NCBI GenBank assembly: GCA_007280915.1
Contig: QYQL01000107.1
Span: 1 to 53,441, forward strand
Length of the DNA stretch: 53,441 bases
Source: Verrucomicrobiaceae bacterium
GTDB taxonomy: Bacteria > Verrucomicrobiota > Verrucomicrobiia > Chthoniobacterales > Terrimicrobiaceae
Direction: 5' to 3'
Each line of letters begins with the position of its first letter. Position 1 is the stretch's first letter. Under the pieces are notes generated by a model. That model was given only the letters and a program-made list of their open reading frames with translations. It was not told where the DNA came from and made no database searches. Shown piece after piece: positions 27,101-35,407 of this stretch. Both the position numbers and the translations under genes were made by a program.

Positions 27101-27385
27101 CAATGTGGACTTGCTGCCAGCCACAAGAACCCGGTAAGCCGTCTGGGATTGTCCGCGCTTGCCGGATTCGACGACCCAACTCAGGCGGGGCTCGGTGCTT
27201 CCCACGCCCAGGGGATTCACCAGGTATTCACACCGGAGATAGGAAGGGAGTAATTCGTCCCCTGTGTAGGATTTGTCGGCTGCGCGGTCGATGCAGGATC
27301 GTGGCTCAGGTGTGTTGGAGGAATAAGCGGGCAACGAGGCCAGAAGTGTGGCAACCGTGATAACAACTGGGGGTAATAGCTTCAT
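24101..27385 (-). CDS. GH78 alpha-L-rhamnosidase, first gene of the minus-strand block
   Basis: 1094 residues from ATG 27385, which gives the signal peptide MKLLPPVVITVATLLASLPA. The frame extends 20 codons further to a TTG, but that would bury the signal peptide. Domains: LRCEYLVNPLGVGSTEPRLSW N-terminal motif, a galactose-binding-like domain (SRAEILIASGGGFSVNLNG), GH78 N-domain (TLYTVALGWIDAHLNGS), VYVFDLGQNFAG, alpha/alpha barrel and C-terminal beta domain. DCPQRDERLGWTGD gives Asp673, acid Glu679, Trp683 and Asp686; TSIWERWDGW gives base Glu947, so it should be active. It diverges from the GH2 gene at 27576 with 190 bp between starts and likely heads the minus-strand transcript. Confidence 0.94.
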   Translation of the reverse strand: MKLLPPVVITVATLLASLPAYSSNTPEPRSCIDRAADKSYTGDELLPSYLRCEYLVNPLGVGSTEPRLSWVVESGKRGQSQTAYRVLVAGSKSTLDEDKGDLWDSGKVSSSDTTAIIYAGKPLNSGQPCFWKVKVWDAAGKESPWSAPARWSTGLLNPSDWQAQWIGYDKPRQAELPEADFERGKWIWFAGDSFPEAALGTRVFVGSVKLPPVNEISRAEILIASGGGFSVNLNGQRVGLTKPSPNDPRRASIFNALEYLKDGDNEIRATVENAEKGPAGLILKFQVETKSGKTITLVTDESWLATDKTSADAGNRDEWTAPRVLGEHGIKPWGRLPAAGKLAQPAAYLRKEFTVEKPVVRATLYTVALGWIDAHLNGSRVSDDYFNPGWTDYHKRVYYRAYDVTGAIRPGPNALGTILSDGWYSGYIGWYGKREHYGNQPRALAQLVLEFADGSRQVVATGPGWKAATGPITSADILQGETYDARKELTGWDRSGFDDSSWAGVDTGANLSPVLQAHTGPPVVAIKEFRAKSITEPEPGVYVFDLGQNFAGVPRIKVNGKPGQKITLRHAERLAPDGGVYTINLRSAAATDSYICKGGGIETWSPRFTFHGFQYIEVAGLTEKPDEDTVVGVALSSDTPVAGAFECSDPMLNQLHNNIYWTQRANFIDVPTDCPQRDERLGWTGDAQIYIRTATLNTDVQAFFAKWLVDLQDAQRADGQFPRVAPVQPLLSNGGDDGGPAWADVGVVCPWTIYDVYGDTRELAAHYDSMCRFIEFCKDRCTPDLLPPPKFHCFGDWVSIKADTPKDVIFMAYFAHSTKLLARSAEALGKTEDAAKYNALFERIKESFNKAYVGADGRIKGDTQAVYVLALAYDLVTGENAKLAAKYLAEDIEKHDWHLTTGFVGTKDLMLVLAKIGRNDIACRLVHNDTFPSWGFSIKCGATSIWERWDGWTPENGFEKSGMNSFAHYSFGAVYQWMVENLGGIRNDTPAYKTITIAPAIDEKLDFARTVYAGIRGKITSEWKKDGDNLLVNVTIPANTTATVSLPAKSAESITEGGHPLDKAESVKFLRTDGDRSLLSVESGSYAFAVKDGK

Positions 27386-27575
27386 TTTGTGCAGGAGGGT
27401 TTCAGTTTTCTCCGGCAAAGTAAAATTGAACAGGGAGCTCTTCAATCATCTTCGGCGAATGAGACGCCTCCGCCCCCATGTTTCCTTGGAGAGATGTCCG
27501 CCGTGTCGGCATGAATTGCCCGCCAAGATTGTTGCTTTTGCTGTCCTGCTTGCGAAGTGGAATTTGATCCCGTAT
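27386..27575. promoter_or_regulatory. Divergent intergenic region between the two polysaccharide-degradation blocks
   Basis: 190 bp separate the divergent GH78 and GH2 start codons. All genes to the left down to base 1 are on the minus strand and all genes to the right up to 41547 are on the plus strand, so this interval must hold promoters for both directions or one shared control site. No operator palindrome or consensus promoter could be fixed by eye. Neither start has a recognisable Shine-Dalgarno sequence. Confidence 0.55.
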
Positions 27576-30473
27576 ATGACTGAAGTGCAAAATCCCCCGA
27601 AGGTTTTTCGCTTGTTGTCTGTTTTTGGGACGCTGCTGATGGCTTTGGTCTGCTCTTTGACAGCAGCACCCGTAGCCGAAGTCACTCCGCATTTTGTGCC
27701 CCCACTGGACACTGCGCGCGACCGGCTTTTCAACTCCGGATGGCTTTTTCACCGTGGGGATATCGAAGGTGCGCAGGCGGTGGGATTTGATGATTCGAAC
27801 TGGCGCAGGCTGGATCTTCCGCACGATTGGAGCATCGAGCCGATCCCGGCCGGCGGCGAGGCAGCGCCGGTGCTCGAGCCGATTCCCGGTGAATGGCGGT
27901 ATACGGTCGGCGATTCCGAAAAATATGCGAAACCGGGCCTTGATGACTCCGGTTGGAAGACGATCACCCTGCCTGCCATGATCCCCGATTCCCAACCGGC
28001 GACCTATTACTGGTTCCGTCGGGAAATTGATCTTCCAAAAGAGATGTCCGGCAAAGACGTGATCTTCAACCTCGGCTGCATTGACGACTGCGACGAACTT
28101 TATGTCAACGGCGAGAAGGTCGGCGATACCGGAGTGATGCCGAAGAACCAGCCTCAGGGCAACTGCACGCCAGCGTTCGGCGAATCCCGGAGATACTCGG
28201 TTCCGGCGCGGCTGTTGAAACCCGGGAAAAACCTGGTGGCGATCTGTGTTTACAACAACAGGCGCAAAGGTGGGTTTCTGCCTCCCAAGGGAACAGGATC
28301 CGAAACCGCCGAGGTATTTGGTCCGTTCAGCAACCGGGCGATCGGAGGCACTCACAGCGGCTTCACCGTGGGAGGAACGGGATGGTATCGCAAGCATTTC
28401 ACCGTTGATGCCGCCGATGCGGGGAAGCACTTCGAGATTCTTTTCGGCGGGATCTACATGAACAGCGATGTTTGGATCAACGGCCAGCACCTCGGGCTCC
28501 ATCCGTATGGTTACTCCAGCATCTCCTATGACCTGACCCCATATATCAAGCCGGGGGAGGGAAACGTGATCGCCGTCCGGGTGCGGAACGAGGGGATCAC
28601 CAGCCGGTGGTATCCGGGCAGCGGGATCTACCGCAACGTCTGGCTCACAAAAACCGGACCGACCCACATCCGCCGGTGGGGTGTCCAGATCCTAACTCCG
28701 GAAGCGAACGAGCGGAGCGCGAAGGTCGTTCTCAACACCGAGGTCGATGGCGACAGCAAGGGATGCGAGCTCAGAATCCGTTTGATTGACACGCATGGGA
28801 AACCAGTTTCCGAAGGGACGGGACAAATCACCTCCGGAACGATCCCTCTGACGCTGGAGGTCAACCAGCCGGCGCTCTGGTCGGTGGATCATCCGAATCT
28901 CTACAGCGCAAACGTGCAACTTCTCCGCGATGGGAAGGTGATCGACGAGGTCGTGGAGCCTTTCGGGATCCGCACGATTTCCTACTCCGTGGACAAGGGG
29001 TTTCTGCTCAACGGCGAGCCGGTGGACATGTGGGGCGGCTGCCTCCACCACGACAACGGCCTGCTGGGCTCCGCCGCATTCGACCGGGCCGAATACCGCA
29101 AGCTCGAGATCATGAAGCAAAACGGCTATAACGCGGTGCGCGCCTCGCACAATCCGATGAGCGACGCATTCTATGAGGCCTGCGACCGGCTCGGGCTTCT
29201 GGTCATGGACGAGGCGTTCGACCAGTGGCATGTCCATAAGACCCCGCAGGACTACGGCGGCGAAACATTTGAGAAATGGAATGCGAAGGACCTCGAACTC
29301 TGGCTGCGGCGGACCCGGAACCACCCGAGCATCGTCATCAGAAGCCTTGGCAACGAGATCGGCAACCGGGAGAAAAGCGAGGATGAGCTGGCCAACATCC
29401 TCACCGGCCTGAAAAAGGAAGTCGCCAAGTGGGATCCCACGCGCCCTGTGACCGGGGGGACCGCCCAGGCATTCGACAACCACAAATACCTCGGGCTTTA
29501 CGACGTGAAGGGATACAACTACCGGGAGGACAAGATTGAGGAGAATCACAAGCTCTTCCCCGATTGGAATGTCATCTGCACAGAATCCTTCCCAAGCGGG
29601 AACAGCCAGCTGGAAACATGGAACTTCGTCAACGAGCGCCCATGGGTGAGCGGATCCTTCGTCTGGAGCGCTTTTGAATACATCGGGGAGAGTTGGTCAG
29701 GCCAGGTGCTCCTGAACGGCGAGGAGGCCGGCTGGCCCTCCTATGCCGCAGCCTGTGGTTTGATCGACATCACGGGGGTTCCCAAAGGCGGTCAGCTTTT
29801 CCGCAATGTCATCAGCGGAACCAGCGACATGGAGATCCTGGTTCTGGAGCCGCCTCCCGAAGGCCGTTCCTACCAGATCAAGCCCTGGGCATGGCCGAAC
29901 GAATATCCTTACTGGGACTGGAAAACCGGCCAGACGCTGGACGTGAAAGTGGTGAGCCGCGCGCCCGAGGTGCGGCTGAAACTTAATGGAAAAATTGTCG
30001 GTAGCGGAACGAACAACAAGGACCGCATCACGAATGTTTTCAAAGTCCCCTACGAGCCGGGTGAGCTTGTCGCCGAGGGATTGGAGGACGGCAAAGTCAT
30101 TTTCAGCAAGACTCTGAAAACTCCGGGCAAGCCGGTTGCGCTCCGGTTGACCAGCGACCGCTCGCCGGTCACCGCGAGCCGGAACGACCTCGCATTTGTC
30201 TCGGTCGAGGTCGTCGACGCCAATGGGGAACCGGTCATGGCTGGCAGTCACAAAGTGCGCTACAAGGTGGATGGTGACGGGACGCTCGAAGCCTGCGGCA
30301 ATGGAAACCACAAAGACGTTCAGGGATTCCGCAATGCGGACGGCGGCACCACATGGCATGGGCGTTCGCTTGCCATTCTCCGTCCATCGGGAGCGCCCGG
30401 AGAGATGCGCCTGACGGTGGAATCCGACGACTTCCCGTCCGCCAAGCTATCGATTCCTGTGACCAAACCATGA
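27576..30473 (+). CDS. GH2-family beta-glycosidase (beta-galactosidase-like), secreted
   Basis: 965 residues from ATG 27576; the open frame extends upstream to 27348 but runs into the divergent gene and gives no sensible protein. A signal-anchor-like segment (FRLLSVFGTLLMALVCSLTA) starts about residue 11. GH2 domains in order: sugar-binding (WLFHRGDIEGAQ, LPHDWSIE), with an insert carrying a second jelly-roll (YYWFRREIDLP) before GTGWYRKHFTV; immunoglobulin-like; TIM barrel with GCLHHDNGLLG, VRASHNPMSDAF, acid/base Glu594 in LGNEIGN and nucleophile Glu670 in CTESFPS; then C-terminal beta domains. Removal of beta-galactose or another beta-hexose is the likely reaction. Its TGA overlaps the ATG of the next sulfatase (30470-30473). 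Confidence 0.92.
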   Translation: MTEVQNPPKVFRLLSVFGTLLMALVCSLTAAPVAEVTPHFVPPLDTARDRLFNSGWLFHRGDIEGAQAVGFDDSNWRRLDLPHDWSIEPIPAGGEAAPVLEPIPGEWRYTVGDSEKYAKPGLDDSGWKTITLPAMIPDSQPATYYWFRREIDLPKEMSGKDVIFNLGCIDDCDELYVNGEKVGDTGVMPKNQPQGNCTPAFGESRRYSVPARLLKPGKNLVAICVYNNRRKGGFLPPKGTGSETAEVFGPFSNRAIGGTHSGFTVGGTGWYRKHFTVDAADAGKHFEILFGGIYMNSDVWINGQHLGLHPYGYSSISYDLTPYIKPGEGNVIAVRVRNEGITSRWYPGSGIYRNVWLTKTGPTHIRRWGVQILTPEANERSAKVVLNTEVDGDSKGCELRIRLIDTHGKPVSEGTGQITSGTIPLTLEVNQPALWSVDHPNLYSANVQLLRDGKVIDEVVEPFGIRTISYSVDKGFLLNGEPVDMWGGCLHHDNGLLGSAAFDRAEYRKLEIMKQNGYNAVRASHNPMSDAFYEACDRLGLLVMDEAFDQWHVHKTPQDYGGETFEKWNAKDLELWLRRTRNHPSIVIRSLGNEIGNREKSEDELANILTGLKKEVAKWDPTRPVTGGTAQAFDNHKYLGLYDVKGYNYREDKIEENHKLFPDWNVICTESFPSGNSQLETWNFVNERPWVSGSFVWSAFEYIGESWSGQVLLNGEEAGWPSYAAACGLIDITGVPKGGQLFRNVISGTSDMEILVLEPPPEGRSYQIKPWAWPNEYPYWDWKTGQTLDVKVVSRAPEVRLKLNGKIVGSGTNNKDRITNVFKVPYEPGELVAEGLEDGKVIFSKTLKTPGKPVALRLTSDRSPVTASRNDLAFVSVEVVDANGEPVMAGSHKVRYKVDGDGTLEACGNGNHKDVQGFRNADGGTTWHGRSLAILRPSGAPGEMRLTVESDDFPSAKLSIPVTKP

Positions 30474-31993
30474 GACGAAAACTCCTCCCTTTTCTATTTT
30501 TCTTTCTCGCCGCAGTCGCCTTCGCCGCTCCCGACAGGCCATCCCGTCCGCCGAACATCGTTCTTATCTACGGCGACGACATCGGCTACGGCGATTTCGG
30601 CTGCTATGGTGCGACCGCGGTCAAGACGCCGAATGTGGATCGCCTGGCAGGCGAGGGGATCCGGTTCACCAACGCCTACTGCTCCTCTGCCACCTGCACT
30701 CCCTCGCGCTACTCGCTGCTTACTGGGGAATATCCGTTCCGGCAAAAGGGCACCAACGTGCTCCCGGGCGACGCCGCGCTCATTATCGAACCGGGCCGCG
30801 CCACGCTGCCGTCGCTTCTCAAGCATGCGGGCTATAAAACCGGCATCGTCGGAAAATGGCATCTGGGCCTCGGCGCGGACAAGGTGGACTGGAATGGCGA
30901 GATCAAGCCTGGCCCGCTCGAAGTTGGCTTCGACTACTCGTTCATCATGGCCGCGACCATGGACCGCGTGCCGTGCGTATATATCGAAAACCACCGCGTC
31001 GTCGGGCTCGACCCGAAGGACCCGATCCAGGTGAGCTACAAAAAACCTTTTCCCGGTGAGTTGACCGGCCCCGACGTGAAGGACCGCTCGACATTGAAAA
31101 TGGACAGGAGCCACAACCACAATGATGCGATCATCAACGGCATCGGGCGCATCGGCTTCATGACCGGTGGCAAGGCGGCGCTTTGGAAGGACGAGGAAAT
31201 GGCCGACGTCTTCACCAGGCAGGCGCTGGATTTCATCGGGCGAGAAAAAGACAAGCCGTTCTTCCTCTACCTGGCCACAAGCGACATCCACAAGCCGCAC
31301 GTGCCGCACCCGCGATTCGTCGGCAAGACCCCGATGGGGCCGCGCGGCGACACGATCGTGGAGTTCGATGCCTGTGTGGGCGCTGTCCTGAAAAAACTCG
31401 ACGAACTCCATCTTGCGGAAAACACGATCGTTATCATTTCCAGCGACAACGGCCCCGTGCTCGACGACGGTTACAAGGATGGGTCGAACGAAAAGGTGGG
31501 AGACCACAAGCCTGCGGGGCCGCTTCGCGGTGGAAAATATAGCCGATTCGAGGGCGGCACCCGGATGCCGTTCCTTGTCCGGTGGCCCGCCCGGGTGAAG
31601 CCTGGTGTTTCCGACGCCATCGTAAGCCAGGTCGATCTCCCGGCGTCCCTCGCCATTCTCGCCGGACAGAAGCCGGACCCCAAAACCATGCCGGACAGCC
31701 AGAACGTCCTGCCCGCGCTCCTCGGCGAATCGAAGACTGGACGTGAGGAAGTCGTCCTGCATGCCCAGGATGGCGGTCTGGCTCTGAGATCGGGCAACTG
31801 GAAATACATTTCTCCCGGCAAAATGCGCGAGGGCCTCGGTCCGTGGAAATTCTCGGTGATCCCCGAGCCGGGCCTCCTCTTCGATCTCTCGTCGGACCCC
31901 GGCGAGACAAAGGACCTTGCGGCGGCAAACCCCGAAAAAATCCGGGAACTCGCTGACAAACTCAAAACGATTTCCAACAACCCCCAGCAGTGA
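30470..31993 (+). CDS. S1-family sulfatase (Cys-type), secreted
   Basis: 507 residues from ATG 30470, giving signal peptide MRRKLLPFLFFFLAAVAFAA and a 4-bp ATGA overlap with the GH2 gene. The frame is open further upstream, but that part lies inside the GH2 gene. NIVLIYGDDIGYGDFGCYG, CTPSRYSLLTGEYPFR with Cys76 as formylglycine precursor, GIVGKWHLGLG, and IVIISSDNGPVLDDGY are all present. The C-terminal region includes ALRSGNWKYISPGK and LFDLSSDPGETKDL. This type resembles aryl- or N-acetylhexosamine-sulfatase-like S1 members with an extended substrate loop (RSHNHNDAIINGIGRIGFM). It is the first of four consecutive plus-strand sulfatases. Sulfate position and sugar are unknown. Confidence 0.95.
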   Translation: MRRKLLPFLFFFLAAVAFAAPDRPSRPPNIVLIYGDDIGYGDFGCYGATAVKTPNVDRLAGEGIRFTNAYCSSATCTPSRYSLLTGEYPFRQKGTNVLPGDAALIIEPGRATLPSLLKHAGYKTGIVGKWHLGLGADKVDWNGEIKPGPLEVGFDYSFIMAATMDRVPCVYIENHRVVGLDPKDPIQVSYKKPFPGELTGPDVKDRSTLKMDRSHNHNDAIINGIGRIGFMTGGKAALWKDEEMADVFTRQALDFIGREKDKPFFLYLATSDIHKPHVPHPRFVGKTPMGPRGDTIVEFDACVGAVLKKLDELHLAENTIVIISSDNGPVLDDGYKDGSNEKVGDHKPAGPLRGGKYSRFEGGTRMPFLVRWPARVKPGVSDAIVSQVDLPASLAILAGQKPDPKTMPDSQNVLPALLGESKTGREEVVLHAQDGGLALRSGNWKYISPGKMREGLGPWKFSVIPEPGLLFDLSSDPGETKDLAAANPEKIRELADKLKTISNNPQQ

Positions 31994-31998
31994 CCCCA

Positions 31999-33402
31999 AT
32001 GAAACAGAAACTATTCCTCACACTAGGCGCTGTCCTCTCAATGACTTGCATTGCGAATGCCGCAGCTCCCGCCAAAGCCGGCAAGCCAGACATTGTCTTT
32101 CTTCTCGCCGATGACCTCGGCAATGCGGATGTCGGTTGGCACGGCAGCGACGTCATGACCCCGAACCTCGACAAGCTTGCGGCCGGCGGAGCTAAGCTGG
32201 AGGACTTCTACGTCCTGCCGGTCTGCACCCCGACCCGCGTGGCCTTCCTCACCGGGCGTTACCCGATCCGATCCGGGATGCAGATGAATGTGCTGCGCCC
32301 GAATTCCCAGTATGGACTGCCGCTGGAGGAACGCACCGTGGCGCAGGCGCTGCGCGAGCAGGGATACACGACAGCCATCTGCGGCAAGTGGCATGTCGGC
32401 CACTTCGACCGCGCCTACTGGCCGAATGAGCGTGGCTTCGATCACGCCTACGGCCACCTTCAGGGTATCGACTATTTCACCCACAACTCCTACCTCAAGA
32501 GCGCTGAACCCGACTGGCGTCGGAACGGCGAACTGATCAAGGAAGAGGGCTACGCCACGACTCTGGAAGCCCACGAGGCCGTGGATCTCATCAAGCGCCA
32601 GCCAGCCGACAAGCCGCTGTTCCTTTATGTGCCGTTCACGGGAGTCCATGGGCCACTACAGGCCCCGAGCCCGGAGAGCATATCCGCCTACAATGGGAAG
32701 ATCGACGGGCCGCGCGCGGTTCTCGCAGCGGCGATGACCGCGGTTGACGATGGCTGTGGAAAAATCCTTACAGCGCTCAAGGAAACCGGCCGTCTCGACA
32801 ATACATTCGTTGTTTTTTGCAGCGACAACGGCGGCATCCCGCCGGGGCGCAATTTACCCTACCGCGGCTTCAAATCCTCGCTCTATGAGGGAGGCATCCG
32901 CTCGTGCGCCATCGCCTCCTGGCCCGGCCATATCAAACCTGGCACCGTGATCAAGGAGCCGCTCCACATTGTGGATTTGTTCCCGACATTTTTGAAGCTC
33001 GCCGGGGGCAGCACGGAACAGAAGCTGCCGTTCGACGGTCGCGACATCCTGCCGGTGCTCACCGAGGGCAAGCCCTCGCCTCATGAGGACATCCTGCTCA
33101 ACGCCACCGTGCCTGGGGGCGAGGGCGCTTTGCGCATGGGCGATTGGAAGTTGGTCGTCAACGGCAAAGACGCCGTCACCGAGTCCCACGACCTCGACAC
33201 CGGGGAGAAGAAAAAGGTCGAGAAGCCGTCCCGTAAGGAAAGGGGCGGCGAAAAGAAGGTGGAACTCTTCAACCTGCGCGACGACCCCAGTGAAACGAAG
33301 GATCTTGCCGCCGCCCAACCGGAGAAACTCAACGAATTGAAGCAGCGCTTCGATGCCTACGAAAAGGCCGCAGTGAAACCGCTCCAGCTTCAAATGAAGT
33401 GA
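31999..33402 (+). CDS. S1-family sulfatase (arylsulfatase B-like), secreted
   Basis: 467 residues from ATG 31999, five bases after the preceding stop; a GTG at 31990 inside that stop is less likely. Signal peptide MKQKLFLTLGAVLSMTCIANA. DIVFLLADDLGNADVGWHG, VCTPTRVAFLTGRYPIRSGM with Cys76 as formylglycine precursor, AICGKWHVGHFDRAYWPNER, FVVFCSDNGG and RGFKSSLYEGGIRSCAI follow the layout of arylsulfatase B/N-acetylgalactosamine-4-sulfatase-like S1 enzymes. The charged insert near the end (KKKVEKPSRKERGGEKK) is specific to this copy. The family does not fix the substrate; here a sulfated neutral or uronic sugar of the same glycan is more likely than a glycosaminoglycan. Confidence 0.95.
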   Translation: MKQKLFLTLGAVLSMTCIANAAAPAKAGKPDIVFLLADDLGNADVGWHGSDVMTPNLDKLAAGGAKLEDFYVLPVCTPTRVAFLTGRYPIRSGMQMNVLRPNSQYGLPLEERTVAQALREQGYTTAICGKWHVGHFDRAYWPNERGFDHAYGHLQGIDYFTHNSYLKSAEPDWRRNGELIKEEGYATTLEAHEAVDLIKRQPADKPLFLYVPFTGVHGPLQAPSPESISAYNGKIDGPRAVLAAAMTAVDDGCGKILTALKETGRLDNTFVVFCSDNGGIPPGRNLPYRGFKSSLYEGGIRSCAIASWPGHIKPGTVIKEPLHIVDLFPTFLKLAGGSTEQKLPFDGRDILPVLTEGKPSPHEDILLNATVPGGEGALRMGDWKLVVNGKDAVTESHDLDTGEKKKVEKPSRKERGGEKKVELFNLRDDPSETKDLAAAQPEKLNELKQRFDAYEKAAVKPLQLQMK

Positions 33403-33409
33403 TGATGCG

Positions 33410-35401
33410 GTGAAACTCCCGGTCCTCGCATTCCCGCTTATTTCCTTTGCCGTTCTCCCTCTTGCGGCGGCTGATGTTGCGCCTCCGAACATCATCCTCA
33501 TTCTTGCCGACGACATGGGCTACGGCGATGTCGGCGTGCTTTTTCAAAACAGCCGCGATGCCGGAAAGCCCCGCTTCTCCACCCCGCAGCTCGACCGCAT
33601 GGCGTCAGAGGGGCGCCTGCTGACCCAGCATTACACCGGCGCGCCGGTTTGCGCTCCGGCGCGGGCTTCGCTCCTGCTCGGGCAGCATCAGGGGAATTGT
33701 GCCGTCCGAGACAACCAGTTCGACAAGGCGCTGCCGGACAAGCACACGCTCGCGACCGTGCTCAAGCAGGCGGGCTATCGCACGATCGGCATCGGTAAAT
33801 GGGGACTCGCCGGCAATCCTCCCAAGGTCGTGAGCAACAACCCGGACGATTTTCCGGCCCACCCGCTCCGGCGCGGGTTCGACGAGTTTTTCGGCTACCT
33901 CGAACACAACTCCGGGCACACCTATTATCACGATGCCAAAAACCCGCTCCGGGAGGGCTGGGACAACGTGACGGAAAAATATCAGAACATCTATTCCACC
34001 GATCTCTTCACAGCGCGCGCGAAAAAATTCCTCATCGATCATGAGAAGACCGAGCCCGGCAAACCGTTCTTCATGTTCCTTGCCTATACCGCGATTCACA
34101 CCCCGCTCAAGGTGCCGGGAAAGCCGTATCCCATGGGCCGCGGAGTCAAAGGCGGCGTGCAGTGGCCGCCCAAGCCGACTCCGGATACGCGCGATACCTG
34201 GTTGCATCCCGATTACGCCGGAATGCCGTGGACCGATCCCATGAAGCGCTATGCCACGATGGCCCGGCGACTCGACGACGGCATCGCTGATCTTCTTCAG
34301 GTGCTCCGGGATCTCCACATCGAGGACAAGACGCTTGTCATTTTCACTTCGGACAATGGCCCCGCTGGCGAAAGCGGCAGCGACCCGCGCGCGTTCGATT
34401 CCTGGGGGCCGTTCGACGGATTCAAGCGCGATTGCTGGGAAGGCGGAGTCCGCGAGCCGGCCATCGCCTGGTGGCCGGGACACATCCCCGCCAAGTCCAG
34501 CTCGGATGTTCTTTCCGGTTTCTGGGACTGGATGCCGACGTTTGCCGATCTGGCCGGCCTCGCGCCGCCCGCGCAATCCGATGGCGTGTCGCTCGTGCCT
34601 TCGCTCACCGGCAATGGAACCCAGCGCGACCGGGGGTATGTTTACGGGGAATATTTTGCAAATTCGAAAAACCCGGCAAGCGAGGATGTGTTCGCCAGAA
34701 AAAATGTCACCGGCCGCGGCCAGCAGCAATTTTTGCGCATCGGGGATTGGGTAGGGATCCGCACTCAGATTGAAAGCGCCGACACCCCGGTCCGGCTCTA
34801 CAACATCACAAAGGATCCTCATCAGGACCACGACGTGGCGGGCGATCCGCAAAATAAAAAAATGGTTTCGCGCATGAAGGAAATGCTCCTCACCGTGAGG
34901 AGATCGGACCCGGATGCGCCCCGCCCTTATGACGGTGCTCTTCTGCCGGCTGTGCCGGTGCAGGGAGATCTCAAGGACGGCGTGGAGTTTTCCCTCTATC
35001 AAGGAAAGTGGCCGTGGCTGCCGGATTTCGACGCGCTGACGCCAGCCCGCACAGGAAACGCGAAAGGGTTGGACCTTTCCGTTCTGGAGGATGCGTCAGG
35101 CGTGCGATTCAGCGGCTTTCTCGAAGTGCCCTCCGATGGCAAATACTCATTCCGGCTGACGAGTGATTCCGGCGCCCAGATGTGGATCCACGACTCGCAC
35201 ATCATCGGGGAGGATTTTCACACCTCCGGCCCTGCGACGGTTTCCGTCGCGCTGCGCGCGGGCCTGCACCCGTTCCGGATTTTCTACCGTCGCGCGACAA
35301 GCGCGCCTCTCTTGAAACTGGAGTATTCAACTCCAGGCTCTGCGGAGATGCAGTCCGTGCCTTTGAAAATTCCTTCCCGCCCATCATCCCAATCCAGCTA
35401 A
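33410..35401 (+). CDS. S1-family sulfatase with C-terminal PA14 domain, secreted
   Basis: 663 residues. The start is GTG 33410: an ATG at 33402 is out of frame and closes after three codons, and the GTG yields the signal peptide V/MKLPVLAFPLISFAVLPLAA. Sulfatase domain to about 500: NIILILADDMGYGDVGV, CAPARASLLLGQH with Cys81, GIGKWGLAGN, and [14 protein letters not shown]. Residues about 525-650 form a PA14-like beta domain (FSLYQGKWPWLPDFD, GVRFSGFLEVPSDGKYSF, LTSDSGAQMWIHD, LRAGLHPFRIFYRR), which usually binds carbohydrate. This is the only sulfatase here with such a module, so it may act on polymer rather than oligosaccharide. It sits 7 bp after and 6 bp before its sulfatase neighbours. 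Confidence 0.94.
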   Translation: MKLPVLAFPLISFAVLPLAAADVAPPNIILILADDMGYGDVGVLFQNSRDAGKPRFSTPQLDRMASEGRLLTQHYTGAPVCAPARASLLLGQHQGNCAVRDNQFDKALPDKHTLATVLKQAGYRTIGIGKWGLAGNPPKVVSNNPDDFPAHPLRRGFDEFFGYLEHNSGHTYYHDAKNPLREGWDNVTEKYQNIYSTDLFTARAKKFLIDHEKTEPGKPFFMFLAYTAIHTPLKVPGKPYPMGRGVKGGVQWPPKPTPDTRDTWLHPDYAGMPWTDPMKRYATMARRLDDGIADLLQVLRDLHIEDKTLVIFTSDNGPAGESGSDPRAFDSWGPFDGFKRDCWEGGVREPAIAWWPGHIPAKSSSDVLSGFWDWMPTFADLAGLAPPAQSDGVSLVPSLTGNGTQRDRGYVYGEYFANSKNPASEDVFARKNVTGRGQQQFLRIGDWVGIRTQIESADTPVRLYNITKDPHQDHDVAGDPQNKKMVSRMKEMLLTVRRSDPDAPRPYDGALLPAVPVQGDLKDGVEFSLYQGKWPWLPDFDALTPARTGNAKGLDLSVLEDASGVRFSGFLEVPSDGKYSFRLTSDSGAQMWIHDSHIIGEDFHTSGPATVSVALRAGLHPFRIFYRRATSAPLLKLEYSTPGSAEMQSVPLKIPSRPSSQSS

Positions 35402-35407
35402 CCGTAT

